The notes below the pieces were generated by a model, which worked only from the letters and a program-made list of their open reading frames with translations, was not told the origin of the DNA and made no database searches. Source: Halanaerobiaceae bacterium (GTDB taxonomy: Bacteria > Bacillota > Halanaerobiia > Halanaerobiales > DTU029). From it: 14,026 nucleotides of DNA. Both the position numbers and the translations under genes were made by a program. Below are positions 1 to 6,413 of this stretch, piece after piece (within the stretch, counting starts at the first letter, position 1; every line of letters begins with the position of its first letter). The stretch is taken from the NCBI GenBank assembly GCA_012521855.1, contig JAAYLO010000157.1:1-14026 (forward strand). The letters run 5' to 3'.

Positions 1-138
1 AACCAGGTCAAGAGAAACACCCCTTCTTAATAATTCCTTTATCACACCGACCTGATAGGCACCTTTTGCCCCTCCACCCGACAGGACCAGGGCAGTCTCT
101 ATATTCGCCTGTTCAGAAGAAAACTTCCGGTATTTCAT
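1..138 (-). CDS. patatin-like phospholipase, N-terminal fragment (runs off the left edge)
   Basis: Only the first 46 codons are inside the window. Residues 16-32 read as a hydrophobic strand (ALVLSG) running into GGGAKGAYQVGV. The GGGAKG loop at residues 21-26 is the oxyanion-hole loop of bacterial patatin-like phospholipases (the RssA/PNPLA type), which are serine acyl hydrolases acting on lipids. The nucleophile GxSxG and the catalytic DG motif lie outside the window and cannot be checked. The ATG at 138-136 is preceded by AAGGA at 9-base spacing, and no earlier start fits. The gene begins 42 bases after the glycerate kinase stop on the same strand with no convincing terminator between, so it is probably co-transcribed with it. 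There is no sign of a functional link to the sugar operon. Confidence 0.85.
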   Translation of the reverse strand, partial: MKYRKFSSEQANIETALVLSGGGAKGAYQVGVIKELLRRGVSLDLV

Positions 139-180
139 AATAGTCAATCCTTAAAAACTATTTACTATTATGAATATATT

Positions 181-1335
181 TCATTTTTGATTAAAAAATG
201 AATCCTTAATTTTACCGAGTCTCAAAACCCTTCCTATCTGTTCAGAGACAAACTGTAACCATTCCCAGGTAGGCTGCTCTTCTATGCTTACCGGTCTCTG
301 CATTATATTGAATACTGCATCTATACCTTCATATAAAACCTTCTCTACTCCCTCTCCAGTGATAGCGGAAATCGCTATGACAGGTATTCCATATTTCCTG
401 GCCTTCCTGGCTACTCCTATGGGAGTTTTCCCGTTTACTGTCTGGCCGTCTATACAACCCTCTCCCGTTATGACCAGGTCAGCCTTCTTCATCTTCTCCT
501 CCAGCTTTACTGCATCCATAACAATATCAATTCCAGCTTCGAGCTTTGCTTTCAGAAAGGCTACCAGTCCTGCTCCGAGTCCCCCTGCTGCACCGCCGCC
601 TTCTATGCTCTGGAGTTCTACTCCCAGTTCCCGCTCCACTATCCTGGAAAAGTGACGCAGGTTCTCATCGAGTATCATGACCATCTCAGGGCTGGCCCCC
701 TTCTGCGGCCCGTATACGTAGGCTGCCCCTTCCCGGCCGTAGAGGCGGTTTTTGACATCACAGGCTACCCGGATATGTACTTCTTTTATACGCGGCTCCA
801 GCAGGCTCATATCAATTCTTTCAATCCTGCCCAATTCAGCTCCGCCATATCCTATTTCTTTCCCGTCTTTGTCCAGAAATTTTACTCCCAGGGCCTGGGC
901 CATTCCTACACCGGCATCATTTGTTGCACTTCCGCCGATCCCGATTATTAATTTCCTTACTCCTTTCTCCAGGGCTCTTTTTATCAACTGGCCTGTCCCG
1001 TAAGTAGTGGTCTTCATCGGGTTCCGTTTTTCTTCCGGGACAAGTGTCAGCCCGGAAGCTGCTGCTATTTCTATTACTCCTGTAAACCCGTTTTCTATCA
1101 GCCCGTAATATGCCTCAACCTCTTCTCCCAGAGGGCCGGTAACCCTCTCTTTGATAATCTCTCCTTTGTAGGCGTCAACAAGGGATTGAAGGGTACCCTC
1201 TCCGCCATCAGCCATGGGGACCTTCAGGATCTCCGCCTCCGGGAAAACCCGTAAAAATCCCTTCCCTATATTCTCTGCAACCCCTAAAGAAGTCAGGCTT
1301 CCCTTAAATGAATCAGGAGCTATGAGTATTTTCAT
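181..1335 (-). CDS. glycerate 2-kinase (GlxK/GarK family)
   Basis: ATP-dependent kinase converting D-glycerate to 2-phosphoglycerate in the cytoplasm. The 384-residue length matches the family (about 375-385). Hallmarks are the start MKILIAPDSFKGSLTS, MADGGEGT (residues 41-48), the Gly-rich GIGGSATNDAGVGMA (132-146), the GGGAAGGLGAGL stretch (247-258) and ITGEGCIDGQTVNGKTPIGV (289-308). The ATG at 1335-1333 is preceded by GGAGAGGAG with good spacing. The gene lies beyond the operon terminator and has its own promoter at 1514-1542, so it is probably expressed separately from the sugar genes. Its leader holds a relic of a GH2 gene whose reading frame ends in a TGA sharing one base with this ATG. 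By eye it is richer in G+C than most of the operon. Glycerate kinase usually drains glycerate from tartronate semialdehyde or serine routes. A tie to the galactonate genes is possible but not shown. Confidence 0.95.
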   Translation of the reverse strand: MKILIAPDSFKGSLTSLGVAENIGKGFLRVFPEAEILKVPMADGGEGTLQSLVDAYKGEIIKERVTGPLGEEVEAYYGLIENGFTGVIEIAAASGLTLVPEEKRNPMKTTTYGTGQLIKRALEKGVRKLIIGIGGSATNDAGVGMAQALGVKFLDKDGKEIGYGGAELGRIERIDMSLLEPRIKEVHIRVACDVKNRLYGREGAAYVYGPQKGASPEMVMILDENLRHFSRIVERELGVELQSIEGGGAAGGLGAGLVAFLKAKLEAGIDIVMDAVKLEEKMKKADLVITGEGCIDGQTVNGKTPIGVARKARKYGIPVIAISAITGEGVEKVLYEGIDAVFNIMQRPVSIEEQPTWEWLQFVSEQIGRVLRLGKIKDSFFNQK

Positions 1336-1397
1336 CAGTTCACTCCTCTCCGCCCTTTTCCCGGAAATAGTAATATTATATAGATTACTATATCATA

Positions 1398-1502
1398 CAT
1401 CTTTTCCGGTTTTATATCCAGATAAACCTCTGCCAGGGCACAGCTTTTATCTATATCAGGTATTATTTTGATCATGTCAAAGGATATTTTCCCTGCCTGT
1501 TC
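1398..1502 (-). pseudogene. relic of a second GH2 glycosidase gene (35 codons)
   Basis: Read on the minus strand, this stretch aligns without gaps to 7529-7633 inside the intact GH2 gene (constant offset 6131). By eye there are about 13 mismatches in 105 positions. The frame is preserved: it encodes EQAGKISFDMIKIIPDID followed by KSCALAEVYLDIKPEKM, against ETVGEISFDMIKITPDID and KSCALAEVYLDKKPENM at residues 176-210 of the enzyme. Six of 35 residues differ. An in-frame TGA lies just upstream and there is no plausible start, so it is not a gene. Downstream the frame stays open, without clear similarity to the GH2 gene, to a TGA overlapping the glycerate kinase ATG. It is best read as the remnant of a deleted GH2 paralogue or a partial duplication. 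It now forms the 5' leader of the glycerate kinase mRNA. Confidence 0.85.
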
Positions 1503-1513
1503 CTTTTTTCACC

Positions 1514-1542
1514 ATTATATCACTTTAGAGGCTGAAGGTAAA
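1514..1542 (-). promoter_or_regulatory. sigma-A-type promoter of the glycerate kinase unit
   Basis: On the minus strand, a consensus -10 box TATAAT (1519-1514) follows a -35-like TTTACC (1542-1537, four of six consensus bases) with an exact 17-base spacer. Transcription would begin near 1507, giving a leader of about 170 bases that contains the GH2 relic. The -35 box lies within the T-tract of the upstream terminator. No operator-like repeat was seen. Confidence 0.65.
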
Positions 1543-1573
1543 TAAAAACCCCATGATATAAATTAACATGGGG
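1540..1573 (-). terminator. rho-independent terminator of the sugar operon
   Basis: On the minus strand the perfect 7-bp stem CCCCATG / CATGGGG (1573-1567 with 1555-1549) encloses an 11-base AT-rich loop. It is followed at once by TTTTTATTT (1548-1540). It lies 45 bases after the fucI stop codon. No T-run follows the hairpin on the plus strand, so it works in one direction only. Confidence 0.85.
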
Positions 1574-1618
1574 TCATATTCATGTATCCTTGACCATTGT
1601 TTTTTGACTGATATAAAT

Positions 1619-3406
1619 TTATTTCATTCCATATAAAGGTCCGTATGTTGCACAGGCTCTGTAGTCTGCTCCTTCCAGATCCTTTGTCCCGAAAGCTGCC
1701 CAGGCTTTTGGCCTGAATATTTTATCTTCAGAGACATTATGCATGGCAACAGGTATCCTCAACATGGATGCCAGTGTTATCAAATCTGCTCCAATATGTC
1801 CATAGCTAATAGCTCCATGATTTGCACCCCAGTTATTCATTACAGAATATACATCTTTGAATACTCCTTCACCTGTTAAGTTTGGTACAAACCAGGTGCT
1901 TGGCCAGGTTGGGTCTGTCCTTTCATCAAGTGTCCTGTGGACATGTTCCGGTATTTCTACAGTATATCCTTCTGCGATCTGCAAAACTGGTCCCAATCCC
2001 TTGATTAGATTCAATCTGGTCATGGTAACAGGCATACCTCCTTTAGTCAGGAATAGTGAGGAATATCCCCCGCCTCTCATATATCCAAGGTTAGCAGGTC
2101 TCCAGGTAGTGGCTTCCAGGCATTTTTCTACTTCTTCCTCACTTATTTCCCAGAAGGGTTTCATTACTGGCTTTCCGTCTCTGGTCTGTTCTCCAGTTGC
2201 GTCAAGTGCTGCTGAACCAGAGTTCTTTAGATGGATAATTCCATTGGCTGCTCTTCCAGTCAACTCTTTCCCGGTTACCCTCTTGACCGCCTCCGGACTC
2301 CAATATGTCCTGACATCAGCAAATAACTGGGCTGTATCAGATAATAAATGACCAAACAACATTGATACTGCATTTAAACAATCGTTTTCAGTTGCATATA
2401 TAAATGGTTCTCTGATGCCATTCCAATCAAATGATGAATTCAATATCGCTTCCGTAAAATCTCCATTAGGAAAATAGTCTGTCCATTGTCTTTGACCCTG
2501 AAAACCTGAAGCAATGGTATTATGTCCTTCAGCCTCCTCCTCATATCCCATTTCAGCAAGTACTGGATTGCCTATCATTAAATCTCTGGCTATTAGAGTC
2601 ATTTTGATTACAATTTCCCAATCTTTATTTTTTTGCTCTCTACTAAACTGTTTTTCTTCCGGATTATTGTCTTTACCTTCTTTACAATTCTCCTTTACCC
2701 ACTTAAGGGCCCTTTCAAATTCTTCCTTATCATATATTCCCAATTGCAATCTACGAGTAAATTCTGCTGTATCTATATATTCACATCTCATTCCCAGATA
2801 ACTTTCAAAAAAATCCGGGTTAACCATTGAGCCCGCTATTCCCATGGAGACACTACCCATCGCCAGATAGGATTTCCCTTTCATTGTGGCTACTGCCAAT
2901 CCTGCTTTTGCAAATCTCAGAAGTTTTTCCCTGACATCAGTTGGAATGGTCGTATCATCTGCATCCTGTACATCCTTACCATAAATACCGAAGGCAGGCA
3001 ATCCTTTCTGATCATGGGCAGCAAGGGCTGATGCCAGATATACTGCACCAGGTCTCTCAGAGCCATTAAATCCCCATATTGCCTTAGGATAGTATGGGTT
3101 CATATCTATAGTCTCTGAACCATAGCACCAACATGGTGTCACTGATATGGATACCCCCACACCTTCTTTTTCAAACTTTTCTGCACATCTGGCCGCCTCT
3201 GCTACTCCCCCTATAGTGGAATCGGCTATAACACATTCAACCTTCTCTCCGCTTGAATGTCTTAGATTTTCACAAATAAGTTTTTCTACTGCCTTTGCCA
3301 GATTCATCGTCTGTTCCTCCAGGGACTCCCTTACACCATTTCTACGTCCATCAATAACAGGTCTAATCCCGATTTTCGGTAAACTGCCATTTAATCTTTT
3401 TACCAT
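1619..3406 (-). CDS. fucI: L-fucose isomerase (also expected to act on D-arabinose)
   Basis: Manganese-dependent ketol isomerase converting L-fucose to L-fuculose (and D-arabinose to D-ribulose) in the cytoplasm. With 595 residues it matches E. coli FucI (591) and is co-linear with it from SLPKIGIRPVIDGRR (residues 8-22) through TPCWCYGSETIDM (90-102) and KAIWGFNG (108-115) to the C-terminal GPLYGMK. The metal ligands known in the E. coli enzyme are present: E340 in ATEND, D364 in FADVR and H530 in GANHG. I chose the ATG at 3406 because AGAGG sits 9 bases upstream and homology begins there. A TTG at 3457 would add 17 unrelated residues and abuts the previous stop. It is the last gene of the operon, 51 bases after the kinase gene and just before the terminator. 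No fuculokinase or fuculose-phosphate aldolase accompanies it, which is odd for a fucose locus. Confidence 0.96.
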   Translation of the reverse strand: MVKRLNGSLPKIGIRPVIDGRRNGVRESLEEQTMNLAKAVEKLICENLRHSSGEKVECVIADSTIGGVAEAARCAEKFEKEGVGVSISVTPCWCYGSETIDMNPYYPKAIWGFNGSERPGAVYLASALAAHDQKGLPAFGIYGKDVQDADDTTIPTDVREKLLRFAKAGLAVATMKGKSYLAMGSVSMGIAGSMVNPDFFESYLGMRCEYIDTAEFTRRLQLGIYDKEEFERALKWVKENCKEGKDNNPEEKQFSREQKNKDWEIVIKMTLIARDLMIGNPVLAEMGYEEEAEGHNTIASGFQGQRQWTDYFPNGDFTEAILNSSFDWNGIREPFIYATENDCLNAVSMLFGHLLSDTAQLFADVRTYWSPEAVKRVTGKELTGRAANGIIHLKNSGSAALDATGEQTRDGKPVMKPFWEISEEEVEKCLEATTWRPANLGYMRGGGYSSLFLTKGGMPVTMTRLNLIKGLGPVLQIAEGYTVEIPEHVHRTLDERTDPTWPSTWFVPNLTGEGVFKDVYSVMNNWGANHGAISYGHIGADLITLASMLRIPVAMHNVSEDKIFRPKAWAAFGTKDLEGADYRACATYGPLYGMK

Positions 3407-3457
3407 AAATAATCGCCTCTTTCTTTGTTTTGTGTTATTTTTACAAATATATTCCAA

Positions 3458-4438
3458 TTATCTTTCGACCAGATTATTATTTTCTTTCAGAAAGGAAAAA
3501 GCCTGTTCCCGTGTAATCCAACATATATCGCCAGAATAAGTATTATTCATGGTAATTAATACATTTCCTAAATTCACACCCAACTCCGGTCCAGATTCTA
3601 AATATCCTGTAAGAAATCCGCCGGCAAAAGCATCTCCTGCACCTAACCTATCTACAGTTACAAGTTCTCCTCTTTGCTCTGCAGTATAAATATTCCCATC
3701 AGACAGGCAAATTATCTTCCAGATAGAATCCTTTTCCTTCTCTGGCCTGTAAATAAGGGATATAGTTGGAATACAATATTCCTCCGCAATTTTCTTTACC
3801 ATTTCTTCTCCAGGAGATTCCTTGATATTAAGAACATATTCAGCATCACTGGCAGAAGTAAATAATATATCAATAAATGGTAAGTAATCCTTTATTGTCT
3901 TCCGGGCTTCTTCATATCCCCAGAGCTTACTACGATAGTTTATATCAAAAGCTACTATTTTGCCCATTTTCCTGGCTGTTTTTACAGCATTTAGAGTAAT
4001 ATTATTTACATTTCTATTTAGGGAGGGATTAATACCACTGGTAAAAAATACTCTGGTGTTTTTCAGAATAGATTCCCACTCAAAATCATCCATCTCTATT
4101 CTGCTAAATGCAGAATTCTCCCTATCGTAATATGCAATCCCTGGACGTGGCGGGGTCCCATTCTCAAAAAAATATAATCCCTGCCTATATTTTGACCACT
4201 TAATCCAGCCAGTATCTACTCCCTGTTCTCTGCATTTATTATAAATAAAACGTCCCAGAGGATTTGAAGCTAAACTGGTAATATATGATACAGAAAGTCC
4301 CAAACGGCTCGCTGCCACCGCTACATTCATTTCACACCCGGCAGGATACATATTGAGGCTATTAACCTGTTCGATTACTTTTGAACCCTCTGGAGTTAAT
4401 CTTAACATAGTCTCCCCAAATGTAATTAAGTCAAACAC
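3458..4438 (-). CDS. kdgK: PfkB-family 2-keto-3-deoxy-sugar-acid kinase (KdgK-like; here probably KDGal kinase)
   Basis: Ribokinase-fold sugar kinase of 326 residues. The PfkB signature DRLGAGDAFAGG (263-274) carries the catalytic base D269. The N-terminal substrate strand reads ITFGETMLRL (5-14), followed by AGCEMNVAVAASRLG (33-47). Two features typical of 2-keto-3-deoxygluconate kinases are DINYRSKLW (165-173) and the C-terminal NTYSGDICWITREQ (299-312). It phosphorylates the C6 hydroxyl of a 2-keto-3-deoxy-hexonate with ATP. Next to dgoD the substrate is probably 2-keto-3-deoxy-D-galactonate, so it would stand in for the unrelated DgoK of enterobacteria. The start is a GTG directly abutting the aldolase TAA, with GGAG 8 bases before it inside the aldolase gene, so translation is likely coupled. 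Specificity for gluconate or galactonate epimers cannot be told from sequence. Confidence 0.88.
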   Translation of the reverse strand: MFDLITFGETMLRLTPEGSKVIEQVNSLNMYPAGCEMNVAVAASRLGLSVSYITSLASNPLGRFIYNKCREQGVDTGWIKWSKYRQGLYFFENGTPPRPGIAYYDRENSAFSRIEMDDFEWESILKNTRVFFTSGINPSLNRNVNNITLNAVKTARKMGKIVAFDINYRSKLWGYEEARKTIKDYLPFIDILFTSASDAEYVLNIKESPGEEMVKKIAEEYCIPTISLIYRPEKEKDSIWKIICLSDGNIYTAEQRGELVTVDRLGAGDAFAGGFLTGYLESGPELGVNLGNVLITMNNTYSGDICWITREQAFSFLKENNNLVER

Positions 4439-5101
4439 TTAAACATCTCCATTCTTACACAGTAATATATTAAGAAATTCTCCTGCTTTTTTGCTTAATA
4501 TATCAAAATTTCCTTCATAAATTGCCTGTCTATCTAGAAGACTACTCCCTACACCAACTCCTACTGCTCCAGCATTAATAAAGTCATTCATATTACTGAT
4601 ATCTATTCCTCCTACTGCAATTAAGGGTATATCATTAAATACATTCAGTATAGATTCTATATAAGAAACTCCTAAACTGCTGGCAGGGAATACTTTAATA
4701 AAATTTGCTCCCGCACAGTGTGCCTTAATTATTTCTGAAGGTGTAAAAGCACCGGGAATAGATACTTTATTTAACTCCCTGGTCTTTTTTATTACATCAA
4801 TATTGGTATTTGGTGATATTATATAATCAGCTCCTGCCTCAACAACTCTCTCAACCTGCTCTTTTGTTATTACCGTACCTGCTCCGAGATAAACTTTTTC
4901 ACCAAATTCTTTTTTAACTGATCGAATACTCTCAATATCATCCAGTTGTTTGTCATAATCACTTTGATTCAATGCTATTTCCAATAACTCAATGCCACCA
5001 TCTATAAGGGCTTTAACTGTGTCTATAATTTTATTACCCTCTATTCCTCTGATAATAGCTATAATTTTATTGTCTATTATTTTTTCCTGTATACTCTTCA
5101 T
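4439..5101 (-). CDS. dgoA: 2-keto-3-deoxy-6-phosphogalactonate/-gluconate aldolase (class I, DgoA/Eda family)
   Basis: Class I aldolase of 220 residues that splits a 2-keto-3-deoxy-6-phospho-hexonate into pyruvate and D-glyceraldehyde 3-phosphate. The Schiff-base lysine is K136 in FIKVFPA. The acid/base glutamate is E41 in LLEIALN. GAGTV (73-77), SPN (96-98) and PGAFTP (116-121) complete the pocket. E. coli Eda has LEVTLR at the phosphate-binding arginine, whereas this protein has EIALN. As I recall, E. coli DgoA has EIPLN there and FPSSAFGPQYI where this protein has FPASSLGVSYI. These points favour the galactonate (DgoA) type, although automated annotation would probably call it eda. The ATG at 5101 has AAGGAG 5 bases upstream. 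It sits between dgoD and the kinase gene, so all three steps of the pathway are together. Confidence 0.9.
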   Translation of the reverse strand: MKSIQEKIIDNKIIAIIRGIEGNKIIDTVKALIDGGIELLEIALNQSDYDKQLDDIESIRSVKKEFGEKVYLGAGTVITKEQVERVVEAGADYIISPNTNIDVIKKTRELNKVSIPGAFTPSEIIKAHCAGANFIKVFPASSLGVSYIESILNVFNDIPLIAVGGIDISNMNDFINAGAVGVGVGSSLLDRQAIYEGNFDILSKKAGEFLNILLCKNGDV

Positions 5102-5149
5102 TCTCTCTCCTTCTTTTATAAAAATACACTACTCTATAGACTAATTTTA

Positions 5150-6298
5150 CTACCACTCTGTAACAGAACCATCAACATTTCTCCATACCGGATTTCGCCA
5201 ATTATGTCCTTCCTTGCTCATTTCTCTTACTTTCTCTTCATTTATTTCTATACCTAAACCAGGTTTTGTTGGAATACTTACATAACCATCTTTATATTCA
5301 AAAACCCCCGGGTCTTTGAGATAATCCAGTAAATCTGAACCCTGATTATAATGTATTCCGAGACTCTGTTCCTGGATAAATGCATTTGGAGTACAAAAAT
5401 CCAGTTGTAGACAGGATGCTAAAGCTATAGGACCCAGCGGGCAATGGGGAGCAACTGCAATATCATAGACTTCTGCCATTGCAGCAATCTTCCTGGTTTC
5501 TAAAATACCTCCGGCATGACTTAAGTCTGGCTGAATTATATCAATACCTCCATCATGTAATATATCTTTAAAACCCCACCTTGTATAATTTCTTTCTCCA
5601 GTAGCAATTGGTATACTACTAATGCTTTTCAACTCAAGAAAAGCCTCCTTATTTTCCGGTAAAACTGGCTCTTCAATAAATAACAACTTAAATGGTTCCA
5701 ACTCCTTTATAATTAACCTGGCCATGCCTTTGTGAACCCGCCCATGTAAATCTACCCCTATATCTAAATCAAAACCTACTGCGTCACGAATAGCCTGAAC
5801 TCTTTCCAGCACACCTTCAACTTTAGAATAAGAATCAATCCATTCCATTTCTCCTGTCCCATTCATCTTGATAGCAGTATATCCCTCTGACAGTTTTTCC
5901 CGGGCAGCTTCTGCTACATTTGACGGCCGATCTCCACCTATCCAGCAGTAAACCCTGATCTTGTCTCTAACTTTTCCTCCAAGTAGTTCATAAACAGGCC
6001 TGCATAGTTCTTTTCCTTTTATATCCCATAAAGCCTGCTCAATACCTGAAATTGCACTCATCAATATCGGGCCTCCGCGGTAAAAACTGCCACGATAAAG
6101 TACCTGCCATATATCCTCAATATTTCGTGCATCTTTGCCATATAAATAGTATCCCATTTCTCTTACTGCAGCTGCAACTGTATCGGCTTTTCCCTCAATT
6201 ATGGGTTCTCCCCAGCCAACAAGTCCTGATTCTGTAGTTATCTTCAGGAAAAGCCAGCGAGGTGGAACTTTAAATAATTCTATATCTCTTATTTTCAC
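5150..6298 (-). CDS. dgoD: D-galactonate dehydratase
   Basis: Enolase-superfamily, magnesium-dependent dehydratase turning D-galactonate into 2-keto-3-deoxy-D-galactonate. The 382-residue reading from GTG at 6298 has exactly the E. coli DgoD length and register. The expected catalytic and metal residues fall at the same numbers: D183 and H185 in VDLHGRV, E209 in FIEEPV, E235 in ATGER and H285 in APHCPLGP. Other shared blocks are PPRWLFLKI (12-20), FYRGGPILMSA (72-82), GGDRP (121-125), QPDLSHAGG (256-264) and the C-terminal WRN...W pattern. I chose the GTG because AGGTG lies 6 bases upstream and homology starts there. An in-frame start at 6337 would add 13 unrelated residues. It follows the GH2 gene after a 102-base gap containing a hairpin, and leads the galactonate block. 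No galactose dehydrogenase or lactonase is present to supply galactonate. Confidence 0.95.
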   Translation of the reverse strand: MKIRDIELFKVPPRWLFLKITTESGLVGWGEPIIEGKADTVAAAVREMGYYLYGKDARNIEDIWQVLYRGSFYRGGPILMSAISGIEQALWDIKGKELCRPVYELLGGKVRDKIRVYCWIGGDRPSNVAEAAREKLSEGYTAIKMNGTGEMEWIDSYSKVEGVLERVQAIRDAVGFDLDIGVDLHGRVHKGMARLIIKELEPFKLLFIEEPVLPENKEAFLELKSISSIPIATGERNYTRWGFKDILHDGGIDIIQPDLSHAGGILETRKIAAMAEVYDIAVAPHCPLGPIALASCLQLDFCTPNAFIQEQSLGIHYNQGSDLLDYLKDPGVFEYKDGYVSIPTKPGLGIEINEEKVREMSKEGHNWRNPVWRNVDGSVTEW

Positions 6299-6388
6299 AT
6301 CATTCACCTCTTTATAAATATCATTTATTATTATCAAGCCCCAACTCTGGCCCCAGGTTTTTATTCATCTCCACAAAATGACTAAGCT

Positions 6389-6413
6389 GAAAGCCGGTCA
6401 TTAACCGGCTCCC
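6389..6413 (-). promoter_or_regulatory. intercistronic hairpin over the GH2 stop codon
   Basis: AGCCGGT / ACCGGCT form a perfect 7-bp stem (6410-6404 with 6398-6392) around a 5-base loop. The loop contains the TAA stop of the GH2 gene. Two G-U pairs and one G-C pair can extend the stem to 10 bp. It is followed by TTC rather than a T-run, so it is more likely an mRNA stability or processing element, or a partial attenuator, than a full terminator. It separates the transport/glycosidase half of the operon from the catabolic half. Confidence 0.45.

Noticed and set aside
180..202. AT-only style hairpin TTCATTTTT / AAAAATGAA at the glycerate kinase stop codon, a possible terminator
   Set aside because: The stem is nearly all A-T and no T-run follows, and the patatin gene starts 42 bases later with its own ribosome site. 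Too weak to call a terminator.
284..951. Plus-strand open frames across glycerate kinase, fucI and GH116
   Set aside because: They mirror strongly conserved minus-strand genes, encode low-complexity Ser/Pro-rich sequence and have no ribosome sites or family resemblance.
1336..1502. Small open frame through the GH2 relic that ends at the glycerate kinase ATG, as a leader peptide
   Set aside because: No start codon with a ribosome binding site is visible and the sequence is explained as a GH2 remnant.
3407..3457. Longer fucI start (TTG) adding 17 residues
   Set aside because: TTG directly abuts the previous gene's stop, has no clear ribosome site, and homology to FucI begins after the ATG at 3406.
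6311..6337. TTGATA ... TATAAA as an internal promoter before dgoD
   Set aside because: Spacing is only 15 bases and transcription would begin on top of the dgoD ribosome binding site.
6329..6376. 15-codon open frame starting ATG AAT AAA between GH2 and dgoD
   Set aside because: Its GGAG directly abuts the ATG with no spacing, and nothing else supports a peptide.
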